This document shows, piece after piece, positions 34,395 through 44,370 of a stretch of 64,000 bases of DNA. The stretch spans positions 310,001 to 374,000 of the forward strand of contig QVMW01000001.1 of the NCBI GenBank assembly GCA_003417655.1, in the 5' to 3' direction. This stretch comes from Rhodobacteraceae bacterium 63075. GTDB lineage: Bacteria > Pseudomonadota > Alphaproteobacteria > Rhodobacterales > Rhodobacteraceae. The notes beneath the pieces were generated by a model. That model was not told the DNA's origin, did not search any database, and saw nothing but the letters and a program-made list of their open reading frames with translations. The translations under genes were made by a program, and so were the position numbers. Each line of letters opens with the position of its first letter. Position 1 is the stretch's first letter.

Positions 34395-35039
34395 TCAGAA
34401 CGCGGGTTTGGCGAAGAAGCGCATGCCCTTGCCGCCATCCGGGTGGCGCAGGCGCAGTTCCTCGGCATGGAGCATGAGGCGTGGCCAGCGCGCGTGATCC
34501 TCCGAGTAGAACGGATCGCCGAGGATCGGGTGACCGAGGGCTAGCATGTGAACGCGAAGCTGGTGGCTGCGGCCCGTCTTCGGAAAGAGGCGGACGCGGC
34601 TTTCGCCGTCCGAGGCCTTCATCACTTTCCAGTCGGTTTGCGCGGGCTTGCCCGTTTCGTGGCAGACCATCTGGCGGGGCCTGTTCGGCCAGTCGACGAT
34701 CAGTGGCAGATCGACAGTTCCCGTCTTCGGCTCCAGCCGCCCGGCAACGCGGGCGACATAGGCCTTCTTCACCTGCCGCTTTTCGAATTGCAGCCCGAGA
34801 TGGCGCTGGGCGTGGGGCGTGGCCGCGAAGACCATGACGCCGGATGTGTCCCGGTCGAGCCGATGCACCAGAAGCGCGCCGGGGAAGGCGGCCGCGACCC
34901 GCGCCATGAGGCAGTCGGCCAGATGCGGCCCCTTGCCGGGCACGGACAGCAGCCCCGCCGGCTTGTTCGCCACGATCAGCTCGTGATCGGCATGGAGCAC
35001 CTCGAGGGGCGTGTCGGGCGGGGTATACTCCGCGTCCAT
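34395..35039 (-). CDS. RluA family pseudouridine synthase
   Basis: A 214-aa protein. The catalytic Asp is in LLVHRLDRDTSGVMVFAAT. Other family blocks are KPAGLLSVPGKGP, VKKAYVARVAG, GRSHQLRVHMLALGHPILGD and LMLHAEELRL. There is no S4 domain, and the length is close to Escherichia coli RluA (tRNA/23S rRNA U746), which is the best guess. The ATG at 35039 lies four bases after the carB stop, so it is co-transcribed with carB. Confidence 0.88.
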   Translation of the reverse strand: MDAEYTPPDTPLEVLHADHELIVANKPAGLLSVPGKGPHLADCLMARVAAAFPGALLVHRLDRDTSGVMVFAATPHAQRHLGLQFEKRQVKKAYVARVAGRLEPKTGTVDLPLIVDWPNRPRQMVCHETGKPAQTDWKVMKASDGESRVRLFPKTGRSHQLRVHMLALGHPILGDPFYSEDHARWPRLMLHAEELRLRHPDGGKGMRFFAKPAF

Positions 35040-35043
35040 CAAG

Positions 35044-38000
35044 CTAGCCTTGAAGGCTCACCACCTGGATATCGCCTTCCGCGCGCGCCTTGATGGCGAG
35101 GGCGGCGGCGTGGGCGCCGGAGGCCGTGGTGAAATAGGGGATCTTGTCATAGAGCGCGACGGAGCGGATCTCGCGGCTGTCCTCGACGGCGGCGGCGCCT
35201 TCGGTGGTGTTCATCAGGAGCTGGATCTGCCCGTCTTTCAGCATGTCGACCACGTTGGGCCGGCCCTCGTAGACCTTCTTGACGGTCTCGCAGGTAATGC
35301 CATGCTTTTCGAGGAAGGCCGCTGTGCCGCCCGTCGCGGTGATGGAGAAGCCCAGATCGACGAGGACCTGTGCCGTCTCGACAAGCTGGGCCGTCTTGTC
35401 GGAATCCTTGATCGAGAAGAAGACATTTCCGCTGCGCGGCAGCTCCGTGCCCGCGCCCATCTGGGCCTTGAGGAAGGCCAGCGGGAAGGAGCGGTCCCAG
35501 CCCATGACTTCGCCGGTCGAGCGCATTTCCGGCCCCAGGATCGTGTCGACGCCGGGGAAGCGGGCGAAGGGGAGCGTGACTTCCTTGACCGAGAACCACG
35601 GCATGTTGGGGTCGGCCAGCGTCATCGGGTCGGTGTTCTTGATCGTGCCGGGCTTGGCATCGCGGGCGTAGGGCGGGCGCTTGGCGAAGTCATCCAGCGT
35701 TTCGCCGGCCATGAGGCGCGCCGCGATGGAGGCGATGGCCGAGTCGGTCGCCTTGGCCACGAAGGGAACCGTGCGCGAGGCGCGGGGGTTCACCTCGATG
35801 AGGTAGATCTCGCCATCCTTCACCGCGAACTGCACGTTGCACAGGCCGCGCACTTCGAGGGCCAGGGCCAGCGTCTCTGTCTGTTTCTCGATCTCGGCGA
35901 TGATGTCGCGCGAGAGCGAGTGCGGCGGCAGGGCGGAGGCGCTGTCGCCCGAGTGCACGCCGGCTTCCTCGATATGTTCCATCACCCCGGCGATATGAAC
36001 CGACGTGCCGTCGCAGAGCGCATCGACATCGAGCTCGATGGCGCCGTCGAGATAGCTGTCGAGCAGCACGGGGCTGTCGCCTGAGACGACGACGGCCTCG
36101 GAGATGTAGCGCTCGAGATGGGCCATGTCGCGGACGATCTCCATCGCCCGGCCGCCGAGGACGTAAGAGGGGCGGATGACCAGCGGAAAGCCGATATCCT
36201 CGGCGATTGCCAGCGCTTGCGCGTCGGTGCTGGCGATCCCGTTCCTGGGCTGCTTGAGGCCATGCTTGGTCACCAGAGCCTGGAAGCGCTCACGGTCTTC
36301 TGCGAGGTCGATGGCGTCGGGTGTCGTGCCGAGAATCGGGATGCCCTCTTCGTCGAGCGCATTGGCGAGCTTCAGGGGCGTCTGGCCGCCGAACTGGACG
36401 ATGACGCCGTGGAGCGTGCCGTTCTCCTGCTCGGTGCGCAGGATCTCCATGACATGTTCGAAGGTGAGCGGCTCGAAATAGAGCCGGTCGGAGGTGTCGT
36501 AGTCGGTAGAGACGGTCTCGGGATTGCAGTTGACCATGATCGTCTCGTAGCCCGCGTCCGACAGGGCGAAGCAGGCGTGACAGCAGCAATAGTCGAACTC
36601 GATGCCCTGGCCGATCCGGTTCGGCCCGCCGCCGAGAATGACCACCTTCTTGCGGTCCGAGGGGCGCGCCTCGCATTCGACCTCGCCGAGGACGGGGCTT
36701 TCATAGGTCGAGTACATGTAGGGGGTCTGCGCTTCGAACTCGGCGGCGCAGGTGTCGATCCGCTTGAAGACGGCCCTGACGCCGAGGCCGAGGCGCGCTG
36801 TGCGCACGTCTTTCTCGGACTGGTCGGTGAGCGTGGCGAGGCGGGCATCGGTGAAGCCCATCATCTTGAGTTTGCGCAGGCCTTGTTCGTCAGTCGGGAG
36901 GCCCTCCTGCCTCACGGCTTCCTCGGCCTCGACGATCTCGCGGATACGCTCTAGGAACCACGGGTCGAACATGGTGACGCCCTGGATCTCGTCGTTGCCG
37001 AGGCCATGGCGCATGGCCTGGGCGATGGTGCGCAGACGGTCGGGCGTTTGCTGGCCGATGGCCTTGATTATCGCGGAGTGCTCCGGCGCGCCGTCGATCG
37101 CGACCTCATCGAAGCCCGTCAGGCCCGATTCCATCGAAGCCAGCGCCTTCTGCATCGATTCGTGGATGGTGCGGCCGATGGCCATGACCTCGCCGACGGA
37201 TTTCATCGCCGTGGTCAGGTGCGGCTCGGAGCCGGGGAACTTCTCGAAGGCGAATTTGGGGATCTTGGTGACCACATAATCGATGCTCGGCTCGAAGCTG
37301 GCCGGGGTCACCTTGGTGATGTCGTTGTCGAGCTCGTCGAGCGTGTAGCCGACGGCGAGCTTGGCGGCGATCTTGGCGATGGGAAAGCCCGTCGCCTTCG
37401 AGGCCAGCGCCGAGGAGCGCGACACGCGCGGGTTCATCTCGATGACGACCATGCGGCCCGTCTCTGGGTTGACCGCCCATTGCACGTTCGAGCCGCCCGT
37501 CTCGACGCCGATCTCGCGCAGCACGGCGATCGAGGCCGAGCGCATCATCTGGTATTCCTTGTCCGTCAGCGTGAGCGCGGGGGCCACGGTGATCGAATCG
37601 CCCGTATGCACGCCCATCGGGTCGATATTCTCGATGGCGCAGACGATGATCGCGTTGTCGGCCTTGTCGCGGACAACCTCCATCTCGAACTCTTTCCAGC
37701 CCAGCAGCGACTCGTCGACGAGAATCTGGTTCACCGGGGAGGCATCCATGCCGGAGCGGCAATAATGGATGTAATCCTCGCGGTTATAGGCGACGCCGCC
37801 GCCTGTCCCGCCGAGCGTGTAGGCGGGCCGGATGATCGCCGGCAGGCCGACATAATCGAGCGTTTCCAAGGCCTTGGAGACGCCTGCTTCGAGATCGGTG
37901 TCGCCGTTCTCGTCCTTGGGGGCGGTGACGATCGTGGCCTTGGGATTTTCCAGCCCGATACGGTCCATCGCCTCACGGAAGAGCTTGCGGTCTTCGGCCA

Positions 38001-38373
38001 TCTCGATGGCCTCGCGCTTGGCACCGATCATCTCGACACCGTATTTCTCGAGCACGCCCATCTCCTCGAGCGCGAGCGAGGTGTTGAGACCGGTCTGGCC
38101 GCCCATCGTGGGCAGGAGCGCGTCGGGGCGCTCCTTCTCGATGATCTTGGCGACGACCTCGGGGGTGATCGGCTCGATATAGGTGGCGTCGGCCAGCCCC
38201 GGGTCGGTCATGATCGTGGCCGGGTTCGAGTTGACCAGGATGACGCGGTAACCCTCTTCGCGCAGGGCCTTGCAGGCCTGGGCACCGGAGTAGTCGAATT
38301 CGCAGGCCTGTCCGATGATGATGGGGCCTGCTCCGATGATCATGATCGAGTTGATATCGTCTCTTCTCGGCAT
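35044..38373 (-). CDS. carB: Carbamoyl-phosphate synthase large subunit
   Basis: A 1109-aa CarB. There are two ATP-grasp halves, each beginning with a similar block ([20 protein letters not shown] near 15 and [19 protein letters not shown] mid-protein). The glutamate-binding [20 protein letters not shown] and second-half [16 protein letters not shown] follow. The C-terminal MGS-like allosteric domain ([20 protein letters not shown]) is intact. It makes carbamoyl phosphate for arginine and pyrimidines with CarA, which is not in the window. The length is slightly above the usual 1070-1100. Confidence 0.97.
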   Translation of the reverse strand: MPRRDDINSIMIIGAGPIIIGQACEFDYSGAQACKALREEGYRVILVNSNPATIMTDPGLADATYIEPITPEVVAKIIEKERPDALLPTMGGQTGLNTSLALEEMGVLEKYGVEMIGAKREAIEMAEDRKLFREAMDRIGLENPKATIVTAPKDENGDTDLEAGVSKALETLDYVGLPAIIRPAYTLGGTGGGVAYNREDYIHYCRSGMDASPVNQILVDESLLGWKEFEMEVVRDKADNAIIVCAIENIDPMGVHTGDSITVAPALTLTDKEYQMMRSASIAVLREIGVETGGSNVQWAVNPETGRMVVIEMNPRVSRSSALASKATGFPIAKIAAKLAVGYTLDELDNDITKVTPASFEPSIDYVVTKIPKFAFEKFPGSEPHLTTAMKSVGEVMAIGRTIHESMQKALASMESGLTGFDEVAIDGAPEHSAIIKAIGQQTPDRLRTIAQAMRHGLGNDEIQGVTMFDPWFLERIREIVEAEEAVRQEGLPTDEQGLRKLKMMGFTDARLATLTDQSEKDVRTARLGLGVRAVFKRIDTCAAEFEAQTPYMYSTYESPVLGEVECEARPSDRKKVVILGGGPNRIGQGIEFDYCCCHACFALSDAGYETIMVNCNPETVSTDYDTSDRLYFEPLTFEHVMEILRTEQENGTLHGVIVQFGGQTPLKLANALDEEGIPILGTTPDAIDLAEDRERFQALVTKHGLKQPRNGIASTDAQALAIAEDIGFPLVIRPSYVLGGRAMEIVRDMAHLERYISEAVVVSGDSPVLLDSYLDGAIELDVDALCDGTSVHIAGVMEHIEEAGVHSGDSASALPPHSLSRDIIAEIEKQTETLALALEVRGLCNVQFAVKDGEIYLIEVNPRASRTVPFVAKATDSAIASIAARLMAGETLDDFAKRPPYARDAKPGTIKNTDPMTLADPNMPWFSVKEVTLPFARFPGVDTILGPEMRSTGEVMGWDRSFPLAFLKAQMGAGTELPRSGNVFFSIKDSDKTAQLVETAQVLVDLGFSITATGGTAAFLEKHGITCETVKKVYEGRPNVVDMLKDGQIQLLMNTTEGAAAVEDSREIRSVALYDKIPYFTTASGAHAAALAIKARAEGDIQVVSLQG

Positions 38374-38692
38374 GGAGAACCCCCAGGATTTTTACGGCAG
38401 GGCACGTCCCGATGATACGTCACTGGGTGCGCGCAAATTGTCGTGGTTATAGTCAAGCGCGGCGCGGGTGCAAGCCTATTTCCTGTGGTTCCCGGGTTTC
38501 GAATTTGCTTCGCAAATCCGAGCAGGCGCTTTGCAAAGCAAACGCGCCGCAGGGGCATAGCGAACTCGATTCGCGGGGCCGGGCCGGGGGTGGAGCCCCC
38601 CCCCGCAGCCACACGACCAGGTGGGGGGACCAGTCCCCCCACACCCCCCTGGGATATTTGCCGCAAGAAAAAGGAGTGCGCGAAGGCGCCGG
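38374..38692. repeat. Spacer with intergenic hairpin repeat, copy A
   Basis: This 319-bp gap lacks a gene. From about 38496 it holds TTCGAATTTGC-TTC-GCAAATCCGA (7-bp-class hairpin), an extra palindrome GCTTTGCAAAGC, a GGGGGTGGAGCCCCC stem, then TGGGGGGAC-CA-GTCCCCCCA (38622-38641, 9-bp arms), GGGATATTT and GCAAGAAAAAGG (38663-38674). The same order recurs at 60352 and, inverted, at 41972. The end with AAAAAGG adjoins the 3' end of the GT87-like gene. Confidence 0.8.
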
Positions 38693-39964
38693 TCAGCGGA
38701 AGTGCAGCGGGATGTCGGGCTCGAAGCGGACGGCGCGGAAGACGGCAAGGGCGAGCAGGGCGAGCAGGCCGAGGAAGGTGAGTACGCCTGCAAGCGTGGT
38801 CACGAAGAGGGCCGTGCTGAGCTCGGACCAGAGCATGTAGGCCGGCAGGCTTTGAACCGCGATGACAGCGATGATCCAGCGCCATGCCGTTTCCCGGGAA
38901 ACGAGGTGAAAGAGCGTCGGCATGAGCAGCAGGGGGAGCAGGTAGAGTTGAGCCCAGGAGACCGGACCGAAAAGCGCCGTGGCCAGCGAGATACCGAGCA
39001 CCAAGACCGGCACGGCCGTTCCGGGCACGAGGCGGGGGCGCATGAGAATGAGCGCGGCGAGGGCGGCCAGCATCAGCGTGCCCATGAGCACGGACAGCCA
39101 GAGCGGCTCGGGCCATGTCGTGATCTGCGCCATGCTCCAGCCGGAAGTATCATCGCCAGTGAGCAGGCTGGCGAGCTGGAACAGGACGGTCTCGGGCGCG
39201 AAATTCGTCGCGCCCAGAACGGTGAGATTGTCGATATGGCCGAGCAGCGCGAGGAATTCAGAGTGCGGCTGAGCCCCGGCGAGCGCGAGGCTGGAGAGGG
39301 CGAGCAGCCCGCCCATGCCGGCAAATGCGAGCGCGGCGCGCCCGTTGCGCTCCAGCACGAATATCAGCGCCAGAAAAAGCGGGGCCAGCGTGATGGCGGC
39401 GGCGACGGCAAGCAACGCCCCGGCCATGGCGAAGGCGCCCGCGCGGTAGCGCTCGAAGGCCAGCAGCACCGCGAAGAGCGAGGTGATCTGCGGTGAGTTC
39501 GCGAGCAGGGCCTCGCGGGCGGGCGCCGTGAGCAAGAGGATGGCAAAGCCGAGGATCATCCAGTGCCGAAAGGCGAGGCCATGCGGGCGCACGATGCGCC
39601 AGGAGAGGCCGATGGCGGCGGCGAGCATCGCGACATGAAGCACGAGCGCGGCGTTGACGAAGGCATCATGGCTCACCGCTTTCGTGAGCGGGGCGGCGAG
39701 CCAGGCCCAGAGCGGCGGATAGAGATAGGGTGCCGAGGGGAGATCTGCGAGGCCAAGCCCGGACCTGACCGCTGCGAGCACGGGTGGAGCCTCGGCGCTG
39801 AAAACGTCCGGGGGCGTTGCATAGACGGCTTCGGGAATGCCCTGACTCACGGTCGCGCCTGCCACGTAGAGCGCTGTCAGATCGGGCGAGGGCGTGCCGA
39901 TGAACAGGGCGATGACGATGGCCGCCCAGATCAGGGCGGGCAAGGTATGGGCTAGGCGCTGCAT
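38693..39964 (-). CDS. GT87-like polytopic mannosyltransferase family protein
   Basis: A 423-aa membrane protein from ATG 39964 (an in-frame ATG at 40003 is the alternative; longer frames run into the aspS leader). About ten hydrophobic helices are visible. YLYPPLWAWLAAPL (about residue 80) and the first periplasmic loop with SPDLTALYVAGATVSQGIPE fit the GT87/DUF2029 family of lipid-linked-sugar glycosyltransferases. The acceptor is unknown. It is alone on its strand, divergent from aspS. Confidence 0.75.
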   Translation of the reverse strand: MQRLAHTLPALIWAAIVIALFIGTPSPDLTALYVAGATVSQGIPEAVYATPPDVFSAEAPPVLAAVRSGLGLADLPSAPYLYPPLWAWLAAPLTKAVSHDAFVNAALVLHVAMLAAAIGLSWRIVRPHGLAFRHWMILGFAILLLTAPAREALLANSPQITSLFAVLLAFERYRAGAFAMAGALLAVAAAITLAPLFLALIFVLERNGRAALAFAGMGGLLALSSLALAGAQPHSEFLALLGHIDNLTVLGATNFAPETVLFQLASLLTGDDTSGWSMAQITTWPEPLWLSVLMGTLMLAALAALILMRPRLVPGTAVPVLVLGISLATALFGPVSWAQLYLLPLLLMPTLFHLVSRETAWRWIIAVIAVQSLPAYMLWSELSTALFVTTLAGVLTFLGLLALLALAVFRAVRFEPDIPLHFR

Positions 39965-40139
39965 CCCGGTGAACCGCTCGTTGTTTTGCGCGCAAGATGG
40001 CATATGCGCCCCGGCTTGGATAGAAAGCGGGTGAAATGCGCTGGGGGTTTGAGTCTTCCGTGCCACATGGCTTGACTTTTGCACCTGAGCCATGTGTATC
40101 GGCGCGACGCTCCCGAACGCCTTATCCGAAGGAAACTCC

Positions 40140-41915
40140 ATGCACGCCTATCGCAGCCACACTTGCGCAGAGCTGAACAAATCCAATGTCGGCGAGACTG
40201 TCCGCCTCTCGGGCTGGGTGCATCGTATCCGCGACCATGGCGGCGTTCTGTTCATCGATCTGCGCGACACCTTCGGCGTCACGCAGGTTCTTTGCGATCC
40301 GGACAGCGCCGTTTTCTCCGAGGTGGAAAAGCTGCGCAGCGAGTGGTGCATCCGGATCGACGGCGAGGTGAAGGCGCGCGACGAGAGCCTTGTGAACCCC
40401 AAGCTGCCCACCGGCGAGATCGAAGTATATATCCGCGACCTGGAGGTTCTGGGCGCGGCCGAGGAGCTGCCGTTGCTGGTGTTCGGAGAGCAGGAATACC
40501 CCGAGGAGACGCGGCTGCGCTACCGCTATCTCGATTTGCGCCGCGAGAAGATGCAGGCCAACATGGCGCTGCGCGCGGACATGATCGCCAGCGTGCGCAA
40601 GCGTATGTGGGACAAGGGCTTCCGCGAATACCAGACGCCGATCATCACCGCCTCGAGCCCCGAGGGCGCGCGCGACTTTCTCGTGCCGTCCCGTCTGCAC
40701 CCCGGCAGGTTCTACGCGCTGCCGCAGGCGCCGCAGCAGTTCAAGCAGCTCATCATGGTCAGCGGCTTCGACAAGTATTTCCAGATCGCGCCGTGCTTTC
40801 GCGACGAAGACCCGCGCGCCGACCGCTCGCCGACGGATTTCTACCAGCTCGACATGGAGATGAGCTTTGTCACCCAGCAGGACGTGTTCGACACGATCCA
40901 GCCCGTCATCCAGGGCGTTTTCGAGGAGTTCGGGGGCGGCCGCAAGGTCGACGCTGTCTGGCCGCAGATTTCCTACAAGGACGCGGCGAAATGGTATGGC
41001 ACCGACAAGCCCGACCTGCGCAACCCGATCAAGATGCAGGATGCCTCCGAGCATTTCCGCGGCTCGGGCTTCGCGATCTTCGCCAAGCTGCTGGAGCAGG
41101 AGGGCACGGAAGTGCGCGCCATCCCCGCGCCGGGGGGCGGGAGCCGCAAGTTCTGTGACCGGATGAACGCCTTTGCCCAGAAAGAGGGGCTGCCGGGGAT
41201 GGGGTATATCTTCTGGCGCGATCAGGGTGAGGGCATGGAAGCCGCCGGACCGCTCGCCAAGAATATCGGCCCCGAGCGCACCGAGGCGATCCGCCAGCAG
41301 CTCGGCCTCGGCGTGGGCGACGCGGCCTTCTTCCTCGGCGGCAAGCCCAAGCAGTTCGAGGCCGTGGCGGGCAAGGCGCGCAACGTCATCGGCGAGGAGT
41401 TGGGGCTGACCGAGCAGGACCGCTTTGCCTTCGCATGGGTCGTGGACTTCCCGATCTACGAGCGCGACGAGGAGACTGGCGCGGTCGATTTCGAGCACAA
41501 TCCCTTCTCGATGCCGCAGGGCGGAATGGAGGCGCTGGAGGGCGACCCGCTCGAGGTTCTGGGTTACCAGTATGACCTTGCCTGCAACGGCTACGAGCTG
41601 GTCTCCGGCGCGATCCGGAACCACCGCCCCGAGATCATGTTCAAGGCTTTCGAGATCGCCGGCTACGGCAAGGAAGAGGTCGAAAAGCGCTTCGGCGGGA
41701 TGGTCAACGCCTTCCAGTATGGCGCGCCGCCGCACGGAGGCTGCGCGGCCGGGATCGACCGCATGGTGATGCTTCTGGCCGATGAGCAGAACATCCGCGA
41801 AGTGATCATGTTCCCGATGAACCAGCGTGCGGAAGACCTGATGATGAACGCGCCGAGCGAGCCCGCGTCGGAGCAGCTGATGGAGCTGGGCCTGCGCGTC
41901 ATCCCGCAGGACTGA
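40140..41915 (+). CDS. aspS: Aspartyl-tRNA synthetase
   Basis: A 591-aa bacterial-type AspRS from ATG 40140 (AAGGAAA upstream). The N-terminal OB fold has [20 protein letters not shown]. The class II core has motif 2 [20 protein letters not shown] and motif 3 in the [27 protein letters not shown] region. The bacterial GAD insertion is present. The type (discriminating or not) cannot be told here. Confidence 0.97.
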   Translation: MHAYRSHTCAELNKSNVGETVRLSGWVHRIRDHGGVLFIDLRDTFGVTQVLCDPDSAVFSEVEKLRSEWCIRIDGEVKARDESLVNPKLPTGEIEVYIRDLEVLGAAEELPLLVFGEQEYPEETRLRYRYLDLRREKMQANMALRADMIASVRKRMWDKGFREYQTPIITASSPEGARDFLVPSRLHPGRFYALPQAPQQFKQLIMVSGFDKYFQIAPCFRDEDPRADRSPTDFYQLDMEMSFVTQQDVFDTIQPVIQGVFEEFGGGRKVDAVWPQISYKDAAKWYGTDKPDLRNPIKMQDASEHFRGSGFAIFAKLLEQEGTEVRAIPAPGGGSRKFCDRMNAFAQKEGLPGMGYIFWRDQGEGMEAAGPLAKNIGPERTEAIRQQLGLGVGDAAFFLGGKPKQFEAVAGKARNVIGEELGLTEQDRFAFAWVVDFPIYERDEETGAVDFEHNPFSMPQGGMEALEGDPLEVLGYQYDLACNGYELVSGAIRNHRPEIMFKAFEIAGYGKEEVEKRFGGMVNAFQYGAPPHGGCAAGIDRMVMLLADEQNIREVIMFPMNQRAEDLMMNAPSEPASEQLMELGLRVIPQD

Positions 41916-41971
41916 AACCTGTCGGCTGTGCTGGGCTCGTTTGGGACCTGTCGGGTGATGAAGCCCTGATC

Positions 41972-42120
41972 CCTTTTTCTTGCTGGAAATATCCCACCTC
42001 TCGCGCACCGCTTCGCGGCACGCTGCCGGTCTCGCGGTCACCTACGGTGACGCGCTTGGGGGTGTTTGAGGGGGCTGGCCCCCTCAACCGGTCGGATTTC
42101 GCGAAGCGAAATTCGAACCG
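41972..42120 (-). repeat. Intergenic hairpin repeat, copy B (inverted orientation)
   Basis: Read on the plus strand: CCTTTTTCTTGCTGGAAATA (from 41973), a GC-rich middle, TTGAGGGGGC-TG-GCCCCCTCAA (42067-42088, 10-bp arms) and ATTTCGC-GAA-GCGAAAT (42097-42113) next to TTCGAACC. This is the reverse complement of copies A and C. It lies between the convergent aspS and pilin-like genes and could form a bidirectional terminator. Confidence 0.8.
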
Positions 42121-42130
42121 ATCTGACGGG

Positions 42131-42316
42131 TCAGCCCGAGTAGGGCTCGAATTCTTCCATGTACTCGCTTGTATCGTCCGTCAGGTCCAGCGCGCCGGTC
42201 TGGACCGCGCCGAAAACGGCGACACAGAGCGACAGGACACCGGCGACAAGCACGACCCAATCGACCGTGATGGCACCTTCTTCTTCGCCAACGAACTCTT
42301 GAAAAAACTTTTCCAT
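42131..42316 (-). CDS. Small pilin-like (Flp-type) single-TM protein
   Basis: A 61-aa protein from ATG 42316. It has EEEGAITVDWVVLVAGVLSL, which has the E-x-GA-x-TVDWVVL pattern of alphaproteobacterial Flp/Fap pilin-like peptides, one hydrophobic helix and an acidic C-terminus. No tad pilus genes are nearby, so it may be an orphan of the family or a membrane microprotein. It lies downstream of the receiver gene on the same strand. Confidence 0.65.
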   Translation of the reverse strand: MEKFFQEFVGEEEGAITVDWVVLVAGVLSLCVAVFGAVQTGALDLTDDTSEYMEEFEPYSG

Positions 42317-42435
42317 TCCAACCCTCTTGGCAGGTGCATCCTGCAATCTGTCAGAAGCAAACTGCCCGAGGAATGTGGCGGGTTTTGGCCGCCGCGAAGG
42401 CCATCTTCGTATTTCGGTCGGCTCAAATGTCGCTT

Positions 42436-43155
42436 TCAGATCGCGACAGAGCCATCGAGCCTTTGCCGGAGCAGTCCGGTGAGCTTCGCCACTGCCTGGC
42501 CGACAGGGTGCCGTCCGGCCTGGGCGGCGGCAAGCTCCCGGCCCGCGCTTTCCAGCGCGTCGTCGCGCGCGCTTTTTGCAAGGCCGGTAACGAATTGCGC
42601 GATGTATGTGAGCGTGCGTTCATTGCCGCAGGCGTCGTCGATCAGGCTCGCGACATGGGTGAGATCGTCATTGTAGGAAACAGGGTCGGGCCGGACGATA
42701 CTGTCCTGGAGCGGGCGCGGCCCCAGCGGGCGCCGGTCCGGCGGCAGATGGGCAAGGATCGTCTCCTGGAATGTCGAGATGTTCTCGATCGGCTTGGCAA
42801 AGAACCCGTCGGCACCGGCGGCAAGGGCCGGCTTCTCCATCATGTCGTCGCCCGAGAGGCCGAGGATGATGTTGATGCGGGGGCTGGCTTCGGCAAGCTC
42901 GGCGATGAGATCGACCCCGGAGCCATCGGGCAGCCCGACATCGATCAGGATGATGGAAGGGCGGTAGACCTGGAGGTGGCGATGGGCCGATGCAATGCAG
43001 TCGGCACGGCGAATTCGTGCGCCGCTGCGCAGGCAGAGCAGGCGCAGGGCATCACAGGAGTAGCGGCTGTCCTCCACGACGAGAATCGTGAGCCCGAGCA
43101 GCGGGCGCGCGGCGGTGGGCGAGGTTTGCAGGGAAAGAGGATCAAAGTCGTCCAT
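42436..43155 (-). CDS. Response-regulator receiver protein with unassigned C-terminus
   Basis: A 239-aa protein. The receiver domain (about residues 22-140) has acidic E28-D29, phospho-acceptor D72 in IILIDVGLPDGSG and FFAKPIEN with the conserved Lys. The C-terminal 90 residues (SYNDDLTHVASLIDDACGNE and following) are helical and match no DNA-binding domain I recognise. They could be a phosphotransfer or signalling partner region. There is no adjacent histidine kinase. Confidence 0.82.
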   Translation of the reverse strand: MDDFDPLSLQTSPTAARPLLGLTILVVEDSRYSCDALRLLCLRSGARIRRADCIASAHRHLQVYRPSIILIDVGLPDGSGVDLIAELAEASPRINIILGLSGDDMMEKPALAAGADGFFAKPIENISTFQETILAHLPPDRRPLGPRPLQDSIVRPDPVSYNDDLTHVASLIDDACGNERTLTYIAQFVTGLAKSARDDALESAGRELAAAQAGRHPVGQAVAKLTGLLRQRLDGSVAI

Positions 43156-43295
43156 GGGGCAGCTCCTTTCTGGTCCTTCGCATCGAGCCTATGCGGTCAC
43201 GGCTAACAGATGGTTAATCACGCGACTGCGACCTTGCGCGCCTTGCGGGGCGCGGGGCTTGGGGGCATATAGAGCCAAACATTCGGAGGGATTCC

Positions 43296-43700
43296 ATGAT
43301 CGGACGTTTGAACCACGTGGCCATTGCCGTGCCGGACCTCGAGGCCGCTTCGGCGCAATATGCAGGCGCGCTCGGCGCGAAGGTCGGCGCACCGCAGGAC
43401 GAGCCGGACCACGGCGTCACGGTCGTTTTCATCGAGCTGCCGAACACCAAGATCGAGCTGCTCTATCCGCTGGGCGAGGACAGCCCGATCAACGGCTTTC
43501 TGGAAAAGAACCCGTCGGGCGGCATTCATCACGTCTGCTACGAGGTCGATGACATCATCGCCGCACGCGACCACCTGAAGGAAAGCGGCGCGCGCGTGCT
43601 TGGCAACGGCGAGCCGAAGATCGGCGCGCATGGCAAGCCGGTGCTGTTCCTGCATCCCAAGGATTTCAACGGCTGCCTCGTCGAGCTGGAAGAAGTCTGA
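43296..43700 (+). CDS. mce: Methylmalonyl-CoA epimerase
   Basis: A 134-aa VOC-fold protein. It has LNHVAIAVPDLEAASAQYAG, IELPNTKIELLYPLGEDSPI, GGIHHVCYEVDDIIAARDHL, FLHPKDFNGCLVELEE, with the His/Gln/Glu metal ligands in place. It interconverts (2S)- and (2R)-methylmalonyl-CoA in propionyl-CoA and ethylmalonyl-CoA pathways. It is followed after two bases by the DUF1467 gene. Confidence 0.94.
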   Translation: MIGRLNHVAIAVPDLEAASAQYAGALGAKVGAPQDEPDHGVTVVFIELPNTKIELLYPLGEDSPINGFLEKNPSGGIHHVCYEVDDIIAARDHLKESGARVLGNGEPKIGAHGKPVLFLHPKDFNGCLVELEEV

Positions 43701-43702
43701 CC

Positions 43703-43984
43703 ATGGGTATCACCTCCGCTCTCGTGCTCTACGCCGTGATATGGTTCGCCATATTCCTGATGATCATTCCCGTCGGCCTCAAGACGCAAGGAGATGTCGG
43801 CCAGATCGTGGAAGGCACGCATTCGGCCGCGCCGCATTTTCACAATCTCAAGAAAAAGGCCTGGCTGACCGCCGCGATCGCATTCGCGATCTGGCTGGTC
43901 GTCTTCCTCGTCGTGACCTTCGAGATCGTCACGGTCCGCGATATCGACATGTTCGGCCGGATGGGCCCTGCGCCGGAGGGCTGA
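43703..43984 (+). CDS. DUF1467 family membrane protein
   Basis: A 93-aa protein with two hydrophobic helices: ALVLYAVIWFAIFLMIIPVG and WLTAAIAFAIWLVVFLVVTF. LKTQGDVGQIVEGTHSAAPH lies between them. This is the typical DUF1467 layout, often found behind mce in Rhodobacterales. Function is unknown. Confidence 0.88.
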   Translation: MGITSALVLYAVIWFAIFLMIIPVGLKTQGDVGQIVEGTHSAAPHFHNLKKKAWLTAAIAFAIWLVVFLVVTFEIVTVRDIDMFGRMGPAPEG

Positions 43985-44370
43985 GGCGGTCTTGCCCATG
44001 GCTGCTATGTTTGTCGAGGTAGGTAAGCGGAGGAGCGGAAAGCCGGATAGAGCTGACTTTCGAGTAAGCGCGCTAATTGTCGGATGTCGGCTAAAAACGG
44101 CATTTCGTCTCCACGCTGAGAATTGAAAATAATCACCCAAATCGAAGGTTCGTTACTTTGAACGCCGGTGTGACGCGAGGTTCGCGCCCGACCCCGAGGG
44201 TGGGCGCGGTGACGCTTGCCGAGGCATCGCTTAAAAGCATGATGGTTGCGCTTGCCTCAACCGTGACAACACTTCGCGCCCGCCCTTGGGGGCGGGGTCG
44301 GGCGCGAACCGGATCGCGAGGCGATCCGGGGGAGTTTTCGACCAATGGTGCGGCCTTGGGATTCGGGGGA
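43985..44370. repeat. 386-bp spacer with an 18-bp perfect inverted repeat and nested hairpin
   Basis: No gene is credible here. GGTTCGCGCCCGACCCCG (44179-44196) and its exact reverse complement (44293-44310) bracket a 96-base loop. Inside, GGGTGGGCGCG and CGCGCCCGCCC extend the pairing with one G-T. Immediately after, CCGGATCGC-GAG-GCGATCCGG (44309-44329) forms a 9-bp hairpin. A structured RNA, a bidirectional terminator or a relic of a small mobile element would each fit. Confidence 0.7.

Noticed and set aside
40122..42041. A 639-aa open frame antisense to aspS
   Set aside because: Shadow of a conserved gene; low-complexity His/Leu/Arg composition and no Shine-Dalgarno.
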